From positions 1-56,632 of the forward strand of contig JAZSLU010000007.1 of NCBI GenBank assembly GCA_045535505.1: DNA of 56,632 nucleotides, in the 5' to 3' direction. The DNA is from CAKSST01 sp045535505 (GTDB lineage Bacteria > Bacillota > Clostridia > Oscillospirales > Acutalibacteraceae). Shown here in pieces: positions 35,293 through 43,537 of this stretch. The notes beneath the pieces were generated by a model. That model was not told the origin of the DNA and did no database searches. It saw only the letters and a list, made by a program, of their open reading frames with translations. The position numbers and the translations under genes were made by a program. Within the stretch, counting starts at the first letter, position 1; every line of letters begins with the position of its first letter.

Positions 35293-36017
35293 AATATCTC
35301 CTGACTGGGCGCGCCATAAACCGCATCGCCCACTTTTTCAAACCCCATACTTTCATAAAAGCCTATTACCCTGTTTGTGCAACCGACATATACATTGCGT
35401 TTGCCCAAATGCTCACAAAAAAGCATAACCGCCTTTTTGCCAAGACCTGTACCGCGAAAATCTCGTCTTACTGCAACACCGTTTATAAAAGCATCTGTAT
35501 CTAATACGTTAAAGCTCACACAACACGCCCTGTCCTCAATCAAAACACCATATGCAGCCTTTCTTCGCCAACGCAAAGAAAAATCGGCCGCAAAGGGTTC
35601 ATATTCACCTGCATTTATATCACCATCTTCACCTTGCTTTAAAGCATTGTGAATTTGTTTAGTGCTAAATGGCGGATATTTTTCTAAAACACCACACTCG
35701 CTTGTGCCGGTGCGCTTCATAATATTAACCTGTTTATGTACGGCAATATCAAGCGTTTTAGCAAGTTGCAAACTACAAAAAACATCTGTGCACATAAATT
35801 GCAAAAAAGCTTTTAGTTCTGCAACATCAGACACATCACCAAAAAGCACCGCCGTAGTATCAAGGCGGCTTATTATAAGCCTACCCTGCTGTGTGCTTTG
35901 CTCATATAACGCATACCCGTCCATACCGCAATACGCTTTATGGGTTGCAATAATTCTTATCTGCTCAGGACAATAAATTTTGTCAAATTCGGGCAAATTA
36001 GTTATTTGTTTAATCAT
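35289..36017 (-). CDS. GNAT N-acetyltransferase
   Basis: A 242-residue protein with a C-terminal GNAT domain: the acetyl-CoA pyrophosphate loop is RRDFRGTGLGKKAV and the strand NVYVGCTNRVIGFYESMGFEKVG follows. The N-terminal half lacks a motif and may be a degenerate second GNAT domain. Overlaps by 4 bases on both sides within the operon. Substrate unknown. Confidence 0.85.
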   Translation of the reverse strand: MIKQITNLPEFDKIYCPEQIRIIATHKAYCGMDGYALYEQSTQQGRLIISRLDTTAVLFGDVSDVAELKAFLQFMCTDVFCSLQLAKTLDIAVHKQVNIMKRTGTSECGVLEKYPPFSTKQIHNALKQGEDGDINAGEYEPFAADFSLRWRRKAAYGVLIEDRACCVSFNVLDTDAFINGVAVRRDFRGTGLGKKAVMLFCEHLGKRNVYVGCTNRVIGFYESMGFEKVGDAVYGAPSQEIL

Positions 36018-37024
36018 TTAAGCAAATCACCATTAGACAATGCATTAAGCATTTTTACTGCAAGTTCTCTTGCACCGTATATATCATTCACATTGCACAT
36101 ATTCGAAGGTGAATGAATATATCTGCAAGGTACAGAAATAGAAACGGTAGGCACACCACAATTAGAAGTGTGTATAACACCCGAATCATTACCACCTGCA
36201 ACTGCCAATTTTGGCTGACATTTTATACCGCTGTCCATTGCATAATCAAACAATTTTTTATCATAAAGCGTCAAACGGTCCATAAACGAGACAACAGGAC
36301 CGTCACCCAAAACACAAACCTGCTTTGTGGGTTCAACGTCAGCAACATCCAACGCTGTTGTTGCCTCAAGCACTATTGCGCCGTCGGGATTTATAATGAA
36401 TGCACTCGTCTTCGCACCGCCCTGCCCCACTTCTTCCTGTACGCAAAAAGATGCCGTAAAAATGGGCAGACTATCGTCTTTAAGCATATCAATAATAATT
36501 GCGACACCAATGCGGTCATCAAGCGCCTTTGCTTTAATGCAATCGCCAAGTTTCGCATACCGACTGCACATTACACCCGTATCGCCGGGTTTTACAAGTT
36601 TTAAGGTTTCTTCTTTACTGCTTGTACCAAAATCAATATACAAATCTGACATTGATACAGGCTTTGCAAACTCGTCATTTCCTAAAAAGTGAACAGGCTT
36701 TGTCATAACAACGCCAAAAACACCGTTAACATCAATTTTTGTTGATGCTATAATGGCAGGTTCAATACCACCCACACAGTTAAAACGAGCAAATCCGTCT
36801 TGGGTTATATTGGTAATAATTATTCCAACCTCGTCCATATGGGCATCTATCATAATATTTTTTTGTGGTTTTTTACCACGTTTTTTTGTAGCAATAATTG
36901 AGCCTAGTGGTGTAATTGAAATCTCAGCATAATCTTTAATTTGCTCAATAACAAATTGACGCACCTTATCTTCTGCGCCAGACGGTCCGTTTATGTTACA
37001 AAGTTGCTCTAAAAGATTAATCAT
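36014..37024 (-). CDS. M42 family metallopeptidase (second of tandem pair)
   Basis: Dinuclear-metal aminopeptidase of the M42 family (336 residues), forming large hollow assemblies that trim peptides. Metal ligands include DAHMDEVG, the bridging region KALDDRIGVA, the catalytic glutamates of CVQEEVGQGGA, and HTSNCGVPT/RYIHSP near the end. It is a diverged paralog of the gene next to it and overlaps that gene by 8 bases. Confidence 0.92.
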   Translation of the reverse strand: MINLLEQLCNINGPSGAEDKVRQFVIEQIKDYAEISITPLGSIIATKKRGKKPQKNIMIDAHMDEVGIIITNITQDGFARFNCVGGIEPAIIASTKIDVNGVFGVVMTKPVHFLGNDEFAKPVSMSDLYIDFGTSSKEETLKLVKPGDTGVMCSRYAKLGDCIKAKALDDRIGVAIIIDMLKDDSLPIFTASFCVQEEVGQGGAKTSAFIINPDGAIVLEATTALDVADVEPTKQVCVLGDGPVVSFMDRLTLYDKKLFDYAMDSGIKCQPKLAVAGGNDSGVIHTSNCGVPTVSISVPCRYIHSPSNMCNVNDIYGARELAVKMLNALSNGDLLK

Positions 37025-38027
37025 TTAAAACACCTCCGCTTAAAACAAACTTACAAAGAAGTTGTGCCGTTGCTTCAATATCCCTTACATCAACCGTTTC
37101 GTAACAGCTATGCATACTGCGCAAAGGAACAGAGAGCAAACCGCAAGGTATGCCTTTGCCTGTTTGACATATAACATCGGCATCTGTGCCTGTTTTACCC
37201 GACATAACCTCTGTGGTATGCTTAATGCCAAACTCATTTGCAAGGCAAAACAGCTTGTCCGACACTTTTTTGCAAAGCAAGGGCGAAATGCCAATCATTG
37301 TTCCGTCGCCCAGTTTTCTTGTGTTTTCAGCCGAAATATTAGGCATATTTCCAAAACTTACGTCAACTGAAACAGCGCAATCGGGCATAAGCTCAAAGGT
37401 TGCTGTCTTTGCTCCACGCAATCCAAGTTCTTCATTCCAGCTTAACAAAAAGCAAACATTATACGGCAATGTTTTGCCTTCAAGAAGTTGCGCAGTTCTT
37501 ATCAGCGCCGCAACACCCGCACGGTTATCAAGCGATTTTGAGCATACAGCGTTTTCTGATGCCTTACAAGCAGTGGAATCAAAAGTGATAATATCCCCCG
37601 CTTTTACAATTTCTTTTGTTTTTTCACCAAGACCGGTGTCAACAAAAAGCGAATCCAAATCCATCGGTTTGTCATCTGCGCCTTTTAAATGTGGCGGCAC
37701 ACTGCCGAACACACCTTTAATTTTTTCTCTTGCGTGAATTATAACAGGCTTTGAGGGCAAAACACGTGGATCAACTTTGCCAATAGATGCAACCTTTATA
37801 AACCCTTTATCGTCAATAGATTTAACAATAAAGCCAACTTCGTCACAATGGGCTTCCAGCATTATTGTTTTATCGGATTTTCCTTTCATAACCCCCGCGG
37901 CGCAGTTGCCATAAAGGTTTTTTATTGTCATATATTGGCTAAGATAATTGCAAGCCATATCACGTGCTTCGGTTATATGTGCAATACCGCAAGACTCAGA
38001 AAGTTTGATAAGAACATCTTTTATCAT
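37017..38027 (-). CDS. M42 family metallopeptidase (first of tandem pair)
   Basis: M42 aminopeptidase, also 336 residues, with EAHCDEVG, SKSLDNRAGVA, LSWNEELGLRGA and the terminal RSMHSCYE. Metal-ligand positions match the neighbouring paralog, but the overall similarity is low enough that different specificities are likely. It overlaps murD by 4 bases (ATGA). Confidence 0.92.
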   Translation of the reverse strand: MIKDVLIKLSESCGIAHITEARDMACNYLSQYMTIKNLYGNCAAGVMKGKSDKTIMLEAHCDEVGFIVKSIDDKGFIKVASIGKVDPRVLPSKPVIIHAREKIKGVFGSVPPHLKGADDKPMDLDSLFVDTGLGEKTKEIVKAGDIITFDSTACKASENAVCSKSLDNRAGVAALIRTAQLLEGKTLPYNVCFLLSWNEELGLRGAKTATFELMPDCAVSVDVSFGNMPNISAENTRKLGDGTMIGISPLLCKKVSDKLFCLANEFGIKHTTEVMSGKTGTDADVICQTGKGIPCGLLSVPLRSMHSCYETVDVRDIEATAQLLCKFVLSGGVLND

Positions 38028-39403
38028 AACTCGTTAACCCTTTCCTTAAAGAACTTACCTCTTTGTGCAAAGTTCGGGAAAGCATCAAAGCTTGCACACG
38101 CAGGTGATAAGGTTACAATATCACCCTTAACTGCACGGCTGTGTGAAACCTTAACCGCCTCATCAAGATTTTGTGTGAACACAATTTCAGGACATCCGTT
38201 ATATTTTTCATATTCTGTTACCGCTTTTGCAATAGCGTTTGCGGTTGCGCCGCACAAAACAAGCAATTTAACCTTGTCACAAATATAAGGAGCCAAAGGC
38301 TCAAAAGGAATATGCTTATCATAACCGCCTGCAATAAGAATAACCTCTTGGTCAAACGATTTTAATCCGGCAATGGTACGTGTAGGACTTGAAGCAATAG
38401 AATCATTATAATACTTAACACCGTCAACCTCGCGCACAAACTCAATGCGATGCTCAACACCCGCAAATTCTGCTGCAACCTTTTTAATGCAGTCAAGACC
38501 AACGTAACCCCAAACGGCACAAATTGCCGCAAGATAATTTTCAACGTTATGGTCGCCCAAAATGCGAATGTCCTTGCGGTTAATTATAGGCACGTCTATA
38601 CCTCGGTAAGACATATGCAAATTGCAGTTTTCGTCAAGATAGGCTCCGTTTTTAACCTTATTGGTCATTGAAAAACACATCTGCTGTCCTCGAACGTCTT
38701 TTTTAAACGACTCGGTAATTTCGTTATCTTTATTAAGAACACTGCGAGAAAATGCATTTTGGTGCAACAAAATATTTCGCTTTGCGTCAATATACTCCTG
38801 CATATCCTTATGAACGTCTAAATGATTAGGTGCAACATTTGTGACAACACAAATATCAGGGCTTTTGCGCATCGAAATAAGTTGGAATGACGAAAGCTCA
38901 ACAACCGCAAAATCTTCAGGTTTCATTTTTGCAACGTCAGGCAAAAGCGGCCTACCTATGTTACCGCCAAGATGCACAGTCTTACCTGCAGCTTTAAGCA
39001 TTTCGGCAATTAATGTGGTGGTTGTGGTCTTTCCGTCAGAACCTGTAACGGCAATTATGGTTGCGGGACATAAATCAAAAAAGACTTCCATCTCAGAAGT
39101 TACGGCAATGCCGTTTTTTCTTGCCTCGCACAATTCCGGCAAATAAAAACTCATACCTGGTGTGCGAAAAATAATGTCAACCTCAAGATTTTTAAGATAG
39201 TCTTCACCAAGGCACAATTTTGCACCGGCCTTTTCAATAAGGTCGGCCTGTTCGCCAATATCCTCACGACTGCGTCGGTCACAAGCAATAACCTTCGCAC
39301 CTTTTTCTAAAAACTGAAGTATCAAAGGGGTATTGCTTATACCAATACCGCACATGGCAATTTTTTTACCCTCAATCTGCTGGTCAAACTGACGAAAATC
39401 CAT
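38024..39403 (-). CDS. murD: UDP-N-acetylmuramoylalanine-D-glutamate ligase
   Basis: Adds D-glutamate to UDP-MurNAc-L-Ala in peptidoglycan synthesis. The 459 residues include the N-terminal Rossmann part (IAMCGIGISNTP), the ATP loop VTGSDGKTTTTTL, GGNIGRPLL and APNHLDVH. The start is the ATG at 39403 behind AAGGAG; an upstream hydrophobic in-frame extension is not translated. It heads an operon of overlapping genes (two peptidases, GNAT, PLP enzyme) and is not in the usual mur/division cluster. Confidence 0.96.
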   Translation of the reverse strand: MDFRQFDQQIEGKKIAMCGIGISNTPLILQFLEKGAKVIACDRRSREDIGEQADLIEKAGAKLCLGEDYLKNLEVDIIFRTPGMSFYLPELCEARKNGIAVTSEMEVFFDLCPATIIAVTGSDGKTTTTTLIAEMLKAAGKTVHLGGNIGRPLLPDVAKMKPEDFAVVELSSFQLISMRKSPDICVVTNVAPNHLDVHKDMQEYIDAKRNILLHQNAFSRSVLNKDNEITESFKKDVRGQQMCFSMTNKVKNGAYLDENCNLHMSYRGIDVPIINRKDIRILGDHNVENYLAAICAVWGYVGLDCIKKVAAEFAGVEHRIEFVREVDGVKYYNDSIASSPTRTIAGLKSFDQEVILIAGGYDKHIPFEPLAPYICDKVKLLVLCGATANAIAKAVTEYEKYNGCPEIVFTQNLDEAVKVSHSRAVKGDIVTLSPACASFDAFPNFAQRGKFFKERVNEL

Positions 39404-39434
39404 AACTAAACTCCTTATTAAAATACTCATAATA

Positions 39435-39463
39435 ATTATACTTATATTAGACAAAAATATCAA
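39435..39463 (-). promoter_or_regulatory. Promoter of murD operon
   Basis: TTGATA (39458-39463), 17-base spacer, TATAAT (39435-39440) on the minus strand. Confidence 0.7.
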
Positions 39464-39556
39464 CAATATATTTGACAAAACGAAGATTTTTTATTGTACT
39501 TTTTATTGGACACTAAATACTATAAAATAAAATCATAAAATAACATCAAAAAATAC

Positions 39557-39585
39557 TTGACAAATTTTGAATGTTGTTGTATATT
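39557..39585 (+). promoter_or_regulatory. Promoter of SOS small-protein gene
   Basis: Perfect TTGACA (39557-39562), 17-base spacer, TATATT (39580-39585). Confidence 0.85.
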
Positions 39586-39598
39586 AAAATACGTAAGT

Positions 39599-39612
39599 CG
39601 AACAAATGTTCG
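39599..39612 (+). promoter_or_regulatory. LexA (SOS) box, perfect consensus
   Basis: CGAACAAATGTTCG is the full 14-base palindrome of the Gram-positive LexA consensus (CGAAC-N4-GTTCG). It starts 13 bases after the -10 and ends one base before the AAGGAGG ribosome site, so LexA would block transcription start or early elongation. Confidence 0.92.
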
Positions 39613-39625
39613 CAAGGAGGAAATT

Positions 39626-39826
39626 ATGGGTTTATCAAACATTTTATTAACCGTTGCAGAGTTCGCCGTAGGCGCTTTTATCATCTGGGGCTTTTTTAAT
39701 GAAGAAAAATTTGTGCGCTTTGAACGCCGCTTGTTTGCGCGCATTCGCCGCAAGAATGTCAAACGCTCTTGCAACTGCACATATTCCGTTATTGTAGGCG
39801 GCGGCAACTGTAATAAGATTGCATAG
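39626..39826 (+). CDS. SOS-regulated small single-pass membrane protein
   Basis: An uncharacterised 66-residue protein. Residues 4-24 form one hydrophobic helix (ILLTVAEFAVGAFIIWGFF), followed by an amphipathic, strongly basic stretch (FERRLFARIRRKNVKR) and a C-terminal tail with three cysteines and VVGGGN-like glycine-rich sequence (SVIVGGGNCNKIA). The start follows AAGGAGG by 5 bases. Consensus promoter, perfect LexA box and strong terminator show a dedicated, tightly controlled transcript. By size, topology and control it resembles SOS-induced division inhibitors or membrane toxins of other bacteria, but I see no homology to a named one; the role is inference. Confidence 0.85.
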   Translation: MGLSNILLTVAEFAVGAFIIWGFFNEEKFVRFERRLFARIRRKNVKRSCNCTYSVIVGGGNCNKIA

Positions 39827-39858
39827 ATATTTTTATCGTTTAATTTCAAAATTATCCC

Positions 39859-39894
39859 CACAGGCTTTTGTAACACAAAAGTCTGTGTTTTTTT
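39859..39894 (+). terminator. Terminator of SOS small-protein gene
   Basis: A 13-bp stem (CACAGGCTTTTGT with ACAAAAGTCTGTG; one G-T position), 3-base loop and seven T. Confidence 0.9.
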
Positions 39895-39904
39895 GCAAAA
39901 ATTC

Positions 39905-39933
39905 TTGACTATTTTCTTTACAATGATTAATAT
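39905..39933 (+). promoter_or_regulatory. Promoter of ddh
   Basis: TTGACT (39905-39910), 17-base spacer, TAATAT (39928-39933), starting 10 bases after the preceding terminator. Confidence 0.7.
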
Positions 39934-39970
39934 TAATAAGGTAGTTTTATTTACAAAAAGGAGAAGTTTT

Positions 39971-40957
39971 ATGAGTATTCGAATCGGTATAATGGGCTAC
40001 GGCAATTTAGGCAAGGGCATTGAATGTGCCATTAAACAAAATGCCGATATGGAGCTTGTTGCTGTTTTCACTCGCCGTTCTCCTGACAGCGTTAAAATTT
40101 TGACCGATGGCGTAAAGGTTTACAGCGTCGATAAAGCAATCGAAATGAAAAGCGGAATTGATGTTTTAATTCTTTGCGGCGGCAGCGCAACCGACCTTCC
40201 TGTTCAAACACCCGAATATGCAAAGCATTTTAACGTAGTGGACAGCTTTGATACACACGCAAAAATTCCCGAACATTTTTCAAATGTTGACAGCGCAGCA
40301 AAGCAAGGCAACAACATTGCGGTTATTTCTTGCGGATGGGACCCTGGTATGTTCTCTTTAAACCGTCTTTATGCAAGCGCTGTCTTGCCGGACGGTAAAG
40401 ACTACACTTTTTGGGGCAAGGGCGTAAGCCAAGGGCATTCAGATGCTATTCGCCGTATTGACGGAGTTGTTGACGCTAAACAATATACCATTCCCGTAGA
40501 TGCCGCATTGCAGGCAGTTAGAAGCGGTTGTGAACCCAACCTTTCAACCCGACAAAAACACCTGCGCGAATGTTTTGTTGTTGCTGCCGACGGTGCCGAT
40601 AAAGCAAAAATTGAAAACAAAATTAAAACAATGCCCAATTATTTTGCCGACTACGACACAACCGTGCACTTCATTTCGGCTGAAGAGTTAAAGCGTGACC
40701 ACAGCGGCATTCCTCACGGCGGTTTTGTTATCCGCTCGGGTAAGACCGGTTGGAACAAAGAAAACAATCATATTATTGAATATAGTTTAAAACTTGATTC
40801 TAATCCGGAGTTCACCGCAAGCGTTATTGTCGCCTGCGCACGTGCAGCATACCGTATGAAAACCGAAGGCAGTACGGGTTGTAAAACAATTTTCGACATC
40901 CCGCCCGCATATCTTAGCGCCTTGCCGGACGAAACTTTAAGAAAAAATTTATTATAA
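39971..40957 (+). CDS. ddh: meso-Diaminopimelate D-dehydrogenase
   Basis: NADPH-dependent enzyme that makes meso-DAP directly from tetrahydrodipicolinate in one step, for lysine and peptidoglycan. The 328 residues begin IRIGIMGYGNLGKGIE (nucleotide-binding), with DSFDTHAKIPEH, SCGWDPGMFSLNR and KGVSQGHSDAIRRIDGV, all conserved in Ddh. ATG at 39971 follows AAGGAGA. Its presence indicates a meso-DAP cell wall and the dehydrogenase shortcut. Confidence 0.95.
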   Translation: MSIRIGIMGYGNLGKGIECAIKQNADMELVAVFTRRSPDSVKILTDGVKVYSVDKAIEMKSGIDVLILCGGSATDLPVQTPEYAKHFNVVDSFDTHAKIPEHFSNVDSAAKQGNNIAVISCGWDPGMFSLNRLYASAVLPDGKDYTFWGKGVSQGHSDAIRRIDGVVDAKQYTIPVDAALQAVRSGCEPNLSTRQKHLRECFVVAADGADKAKIENKIKTMPNYFADYDTTVHFISAEELKRDHSGIPHGGFVIRSGKTGWNKENNHIIEYSLKLDSNPEFTASVIVACARAAYRMKTEGSTGCKTIFDIPPAYLSALPDETLRKNLL

Positions 40958-40961
40958 TCAT

Positions 40962-40995
40962 AAAAAAATGACCGTTTTAAAAACGGTCATTTTTT
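40962..40995. terminator. Bidirectional terminator between ddh and acpP
   Basis: AATGACCGTTT and AAACGGTCATT pair around a 3-base loop, with A and T runs on the two sides. Confidence 0.9.
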
Positions 40996-41007
40996 CATTA
41001 ATAAAAC

Positions 41008-41235
41008 TTATTTTGCTTTTGCAATATATTCTGCCATATCGCCCAAGGTTTTGATGCTGTCAACATCTTCATCGGGAATTTCAATACCAAACTCATCTTG
41101 AACTTCCATAAACATTTCAACAATGTCTAAGGAATCAACACCAAGGTCTTCAATAAGGTTTGTGTCTGCGCAAATTGTTGCTGCATCAATATCTAATTGT
41201 TCTGAAACGATTTCTATAAGTTTTTCAAGTATCAC
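41008..41235 (-). CDS. acpP: Acyl carrier protein
   Basis: Carries acyl chains on a 4'-phosphopantetheine arm in fatty acid synthesis. The acidic 75-residue product has the attachment serine Ser35 in GVDSLDIVE. The start is placed at the GTG at 41235, 7 bases after GGAGGA; the TTG at 41250 lies inside that ribosome site. It stands alone rather than in a fab operon. Confidence 0.93.
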   Translation of the reverse strand: MILEKLIEIVSEQLDIDAATICADTNLIEDLGVDSLDIVEMFMEVQDEFGIEIPDEDVDSIKTLGDMAEYIAKAK

Positions 41236-41311
41236 AATAAAGTCCTCCAAATAACAAAAATGTCATATAAATAATATATGGTTATTTTATCTTTTTGTCA
41301 ATATTTTATTA

Positions 41312-42400
41312 TTACTTTTTTGCAAATATGCTTTGATTAAGCGCTAACGATATTTCTCCAACACGTGAAAAATCACAGGCATTAACATAAAAACCTTCTA
41401 TTTTCGTGTGTATTTGACTTGCCAATGACATTGAAATGGCAGCCTGACTCAACATATCATCTGCAACTTTTTTATCAAAGCTTAATCTTGCTCTATGAAT
41501 TTGCATAGCTTTTGTGTCGCAAAATCTTCGTGCATGAATTCGGCGGTTTTCACTGACCGGATGCATATATCTGTTTTCGCAACAAAATGCAATCTGCAAC
41601 TGTGGCAGCATAACCGCATCAATACGTTTATCGGGGAAAATTGGGTCAACAGCGGTTATAACGTCGCATCCGTTATTTAATGCAATTTGTTCAATAACCG
41701 AAAGCACTTTATTTGCCGCAGCTCCATATTCGTCAGCAATAACAATTGTATTTTGGCAAAGCTTCATGGGTGTATTTTTGTGATACATCATACCCAGAGG
41801 TGTTATGGCTCGCAATCTGCAAACAAGTCTGTTTGCCTGCCTGTTTGAATTTTTTGTAATATATTCTTTTGCCAAGCGCCGTGCCGTGCGCTCCGCTTTT
41901 TGCATATCTGTGCAGCACCACTCGGTTTTATAGGCGTCTGCCAACAACTCTGCCGCCGCCGCAATATATCTTTTGGCGCGATTTGTATATGACGTTTTCT
42001 CCTCGCAAAGAGATATAATTTGTGCGCTGTCACTTCGTAGCTTTTGGGGGTCAATGCACTCACCTAAATTTACAATTTGCTCACAAACAATAGGAAACTG
42101 AGGCTCAACAACATGGGGTGCCGTTCCATCTAAAATAACGCATTTTTTGTCAGGTAAAATAACTCCGTCAAGAGAGTTTGGATCACTGCTGCAAGGGCAA
42201 AGTAAAACTTCACACTTTTGTTTTACCGCCTCGGTCGCAAGGCTCTTCATTACCGTAGATTTTCCCGTGCCGGGTCCGCCCTTTAATATGTACGCCCTAT
42301 AACCCAAACGTGCGTCATAAGCGCCCGAAAAGTCTGACGAAAAACCGTCTTTTGACATAGCACCCAGAAAAAACATGGGCAATTTGCTTAATTTTATCAT
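41312..42400 (-). CDS. P-loop ATPase, PRK06851-like
   Basis: Conserved Clostridia/Bacilli protein of unknown function, 362 residues. It has a Walker A motif (LKGGPGTGKSTVMK) close to the N-terminus and a second conserved half with IADEYGAAANKVL; the two halves look like repeated P-loop modules, the second without a clear Walker A. Cysteine-rich blocks are present (LLCPCSSDP). The ATG at 42400 follows GGAGG by 9 bases. No partner gene suggests its substrate. Confidence 0.75.
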   Translation of the reverse strand: MIKLSKLPMFFLGAMSKDGFSSDFSGAYDARLGYRAYILKGGPGTGKSTVMKSLATEAVKQKCEVLLCPCSSDPNSLDGVILPDKKCVILDGTAPHVVEPQFPIVCEQIVNLGECIDPQKLRSDSAQIISLCEEKTSYTNRAKRYIAAAAELLADAYKTEWCCTDMQKAERTARRLAKEYITKNSNRQANRLVCRLRAITPLGMMYHKNTPMKLCQNTIVIADEYGAAANKVLSVIEQIALNNGCDVITAVDPIFPDKRIDAVMLPQLQIAFCCENRYMHPVSENRRIHARRFCDTKAMQIHRARLSFDKKVADDMLSQAAISMSLASQIHTKIEGFYVNACDFSRVGEISLALNQSIFAKK

Positions 42401-42466
42401 AAAAAGCCGCCTCCACAAAATTTTAACTTTGATACATATTATTCGGCATTAATTTTTAGGTTACTA

Positions 42467-42494
42467 TTGAATTTTTTAAAAAATTTGTTATAAT
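42467..42494 (+). promoter_or_regulatory. Promoter of rnpB
   Basis: TTGAAT (42467-42472), 16-base spacer, TATAAT (42489-42494), about 8 bases before the RNA 5' end. Confidence 0.7.
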
Positions 42495-42501
42495 CTAATT
42501 T

Positions 42502-42835
42502 GCAAGCGGGTTAAACGGTCGCGGGCTGCCACACGGCAGTCTGAGGAAAGTCCGGGCACCACAGAGCAGGATAACGGCTAACCGCCGCCGAGGGCGACCT
42601 CAGGAAAAGTGCAACAGAGATATACCGCCGCATTTGCGGTAAGGGTGGAAAGGCGAGGTAAGAGCTCACCGACCGCATTGGAGACAAAGCGGTCCTGTAA
42701 ACTCTATCCGGTGCAACACTGACAAAGGCAATACGTCTGCTCGACGTGCCTTGAAGAGTGGCTGGAGCGTAAGAGCAATTTTGCGCCAAGAAAGATGACC
42801 GTTCACGACAGAACCCGGCTTACAGACCCGGTTGC
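42502..42835 (+). ncRNA. rnpB: RNase P RNA (type A)
   Basis: Catalytic RNA that removes tRNA 5' leaders. The universally conserved GAGGAAAGTCCGGGC lies at 42543-42557, the second conserved half CGACAGAACCCGGCTTACAGACC near the 3' end is written here in part only, and GGTAAGAGCTCACC is in the specificity domain. The terminal stem P1 is formed by 42502-42511 and 42826-42835. Length about 334 nt. Its protein partner rnpA is not in the window. Confidence 0.97.
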
Positions 42836-42870
42836 AAAAAAGCACTCAACTTTTTGTTGAGTGCTTTTTT
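42836..42870. terminator. Terminator of rnpB
   Basis: AGCACTCAAC-TTTTT-GTTGAGTGCT with a run of T after and A before; also covers the 3' end of the convergent GHKL-like gene. Confidence 0.92.
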
Positions 42871-43405
42871 AAAGCCATAAATATTCAGGCGAAAACTCGT
42901 TTTCGAGAAATTCAAAAACACCGTAAAAAGCGTTTGTATCACACCCTGCTTTTTTAAAAACAATTACCGCCGCATTTTCAAGCAAAAATCCGCCACACTT
43001 TTTGATAAGTCTTTTTGCATCATTAGAAAAAGCGGAATTTGCGAATATCATAATTCCATTATCATAAATTTTCACGGTTATTTCATTTGAATTTACAGCA
43101 AGTTCTAAAAAAACATAAGTAATCAGTCTGCGGTCAACAAAAAACACACCCTTGCCTTCCATTTTTATATTTATCTCTTTACAATTAGCTAAAAGAACCG
43201 ACTCAATTCTCAAAAACAAGCTACCCAAAAATCCATCAAGGTTAGTAGCCTCTAAATAATTCTTAGAAATTAAGGCTTCAAAAAGCTTAATCTTTGCAAG
43301 TTTTTTTGCAAAAAATTCGTCTTGTGGGGCGGTTTTTATTTTCTTGATAATATAATTTTTAAGCAAATTGGAATAAATTTCGTGCTTTGTGGGACAATAA
43401 TTCAT
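42869..43405 (-). CDS. GHKL/histidine-kinase-like protein, degenerate
   Basis: A 178-residue protein with weak likeness to sensor-kinase cores. A helical N-terminal half could be a dimerisation region without a recognisable phospho-accepting His. After it, FVDRRLITYVFLELAVNS resembles the N box and ITVKIYDNGIMIF the G1 box (DNG). A clear G2 glycine loop is missing and the domain is short. It might be a catalytically dead or anti-sigma-like ATP-binding protein, or an unrelated protein. No signal peptide or membrane segment is seen and no response regulator is near. Confidence 0.5.
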   Translation of the reverse strand: MNYCPTKHEIYSNLLKNYIIKKIKTAPQDEFFAKKLAKIKLFEALISKNYLEATNLDGFLGSLFLRIESVLLANCKEINIKMEGKGVFFVDRRLITYVFLELAVNSNEITVKIYDNGIMIFANSAFSNDAKRLIKKCGGFLLENAAVIVFKKAGCDTNAFYGVFEFLENEFSPEYLWL

Positions 43406-43476
43406 GATTTTCGCTTCCTTTTTAATATTATTTGCACAAAAATTATCATTTTATATATAAAAAGTAAATAAAGTTC

Positions 43477-43505
43477 TTGAAAATTTTGACAAATAGAGTT
43501 AAAAT
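43477..43505 (+). promoter_or_regulatory. Promoter of gap
   Basis: TTGAAA (43477-43482), 17-base spacer, TAAAAT (43500-43505); an overlapping TTGACA at 43485 lacks a matched -10. Confidence 0.6.
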
Positions 43506-43537
43506 ATATTGAACATATTTTTAAGGAGGATTTTCCA

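Noticed and set aside
42511..42789. 92-codon minus-strand ORF
   Set aside because: It lies entirely within the RNase P RNA gene and has no ribosome site; it is a shadow of structured RNA.
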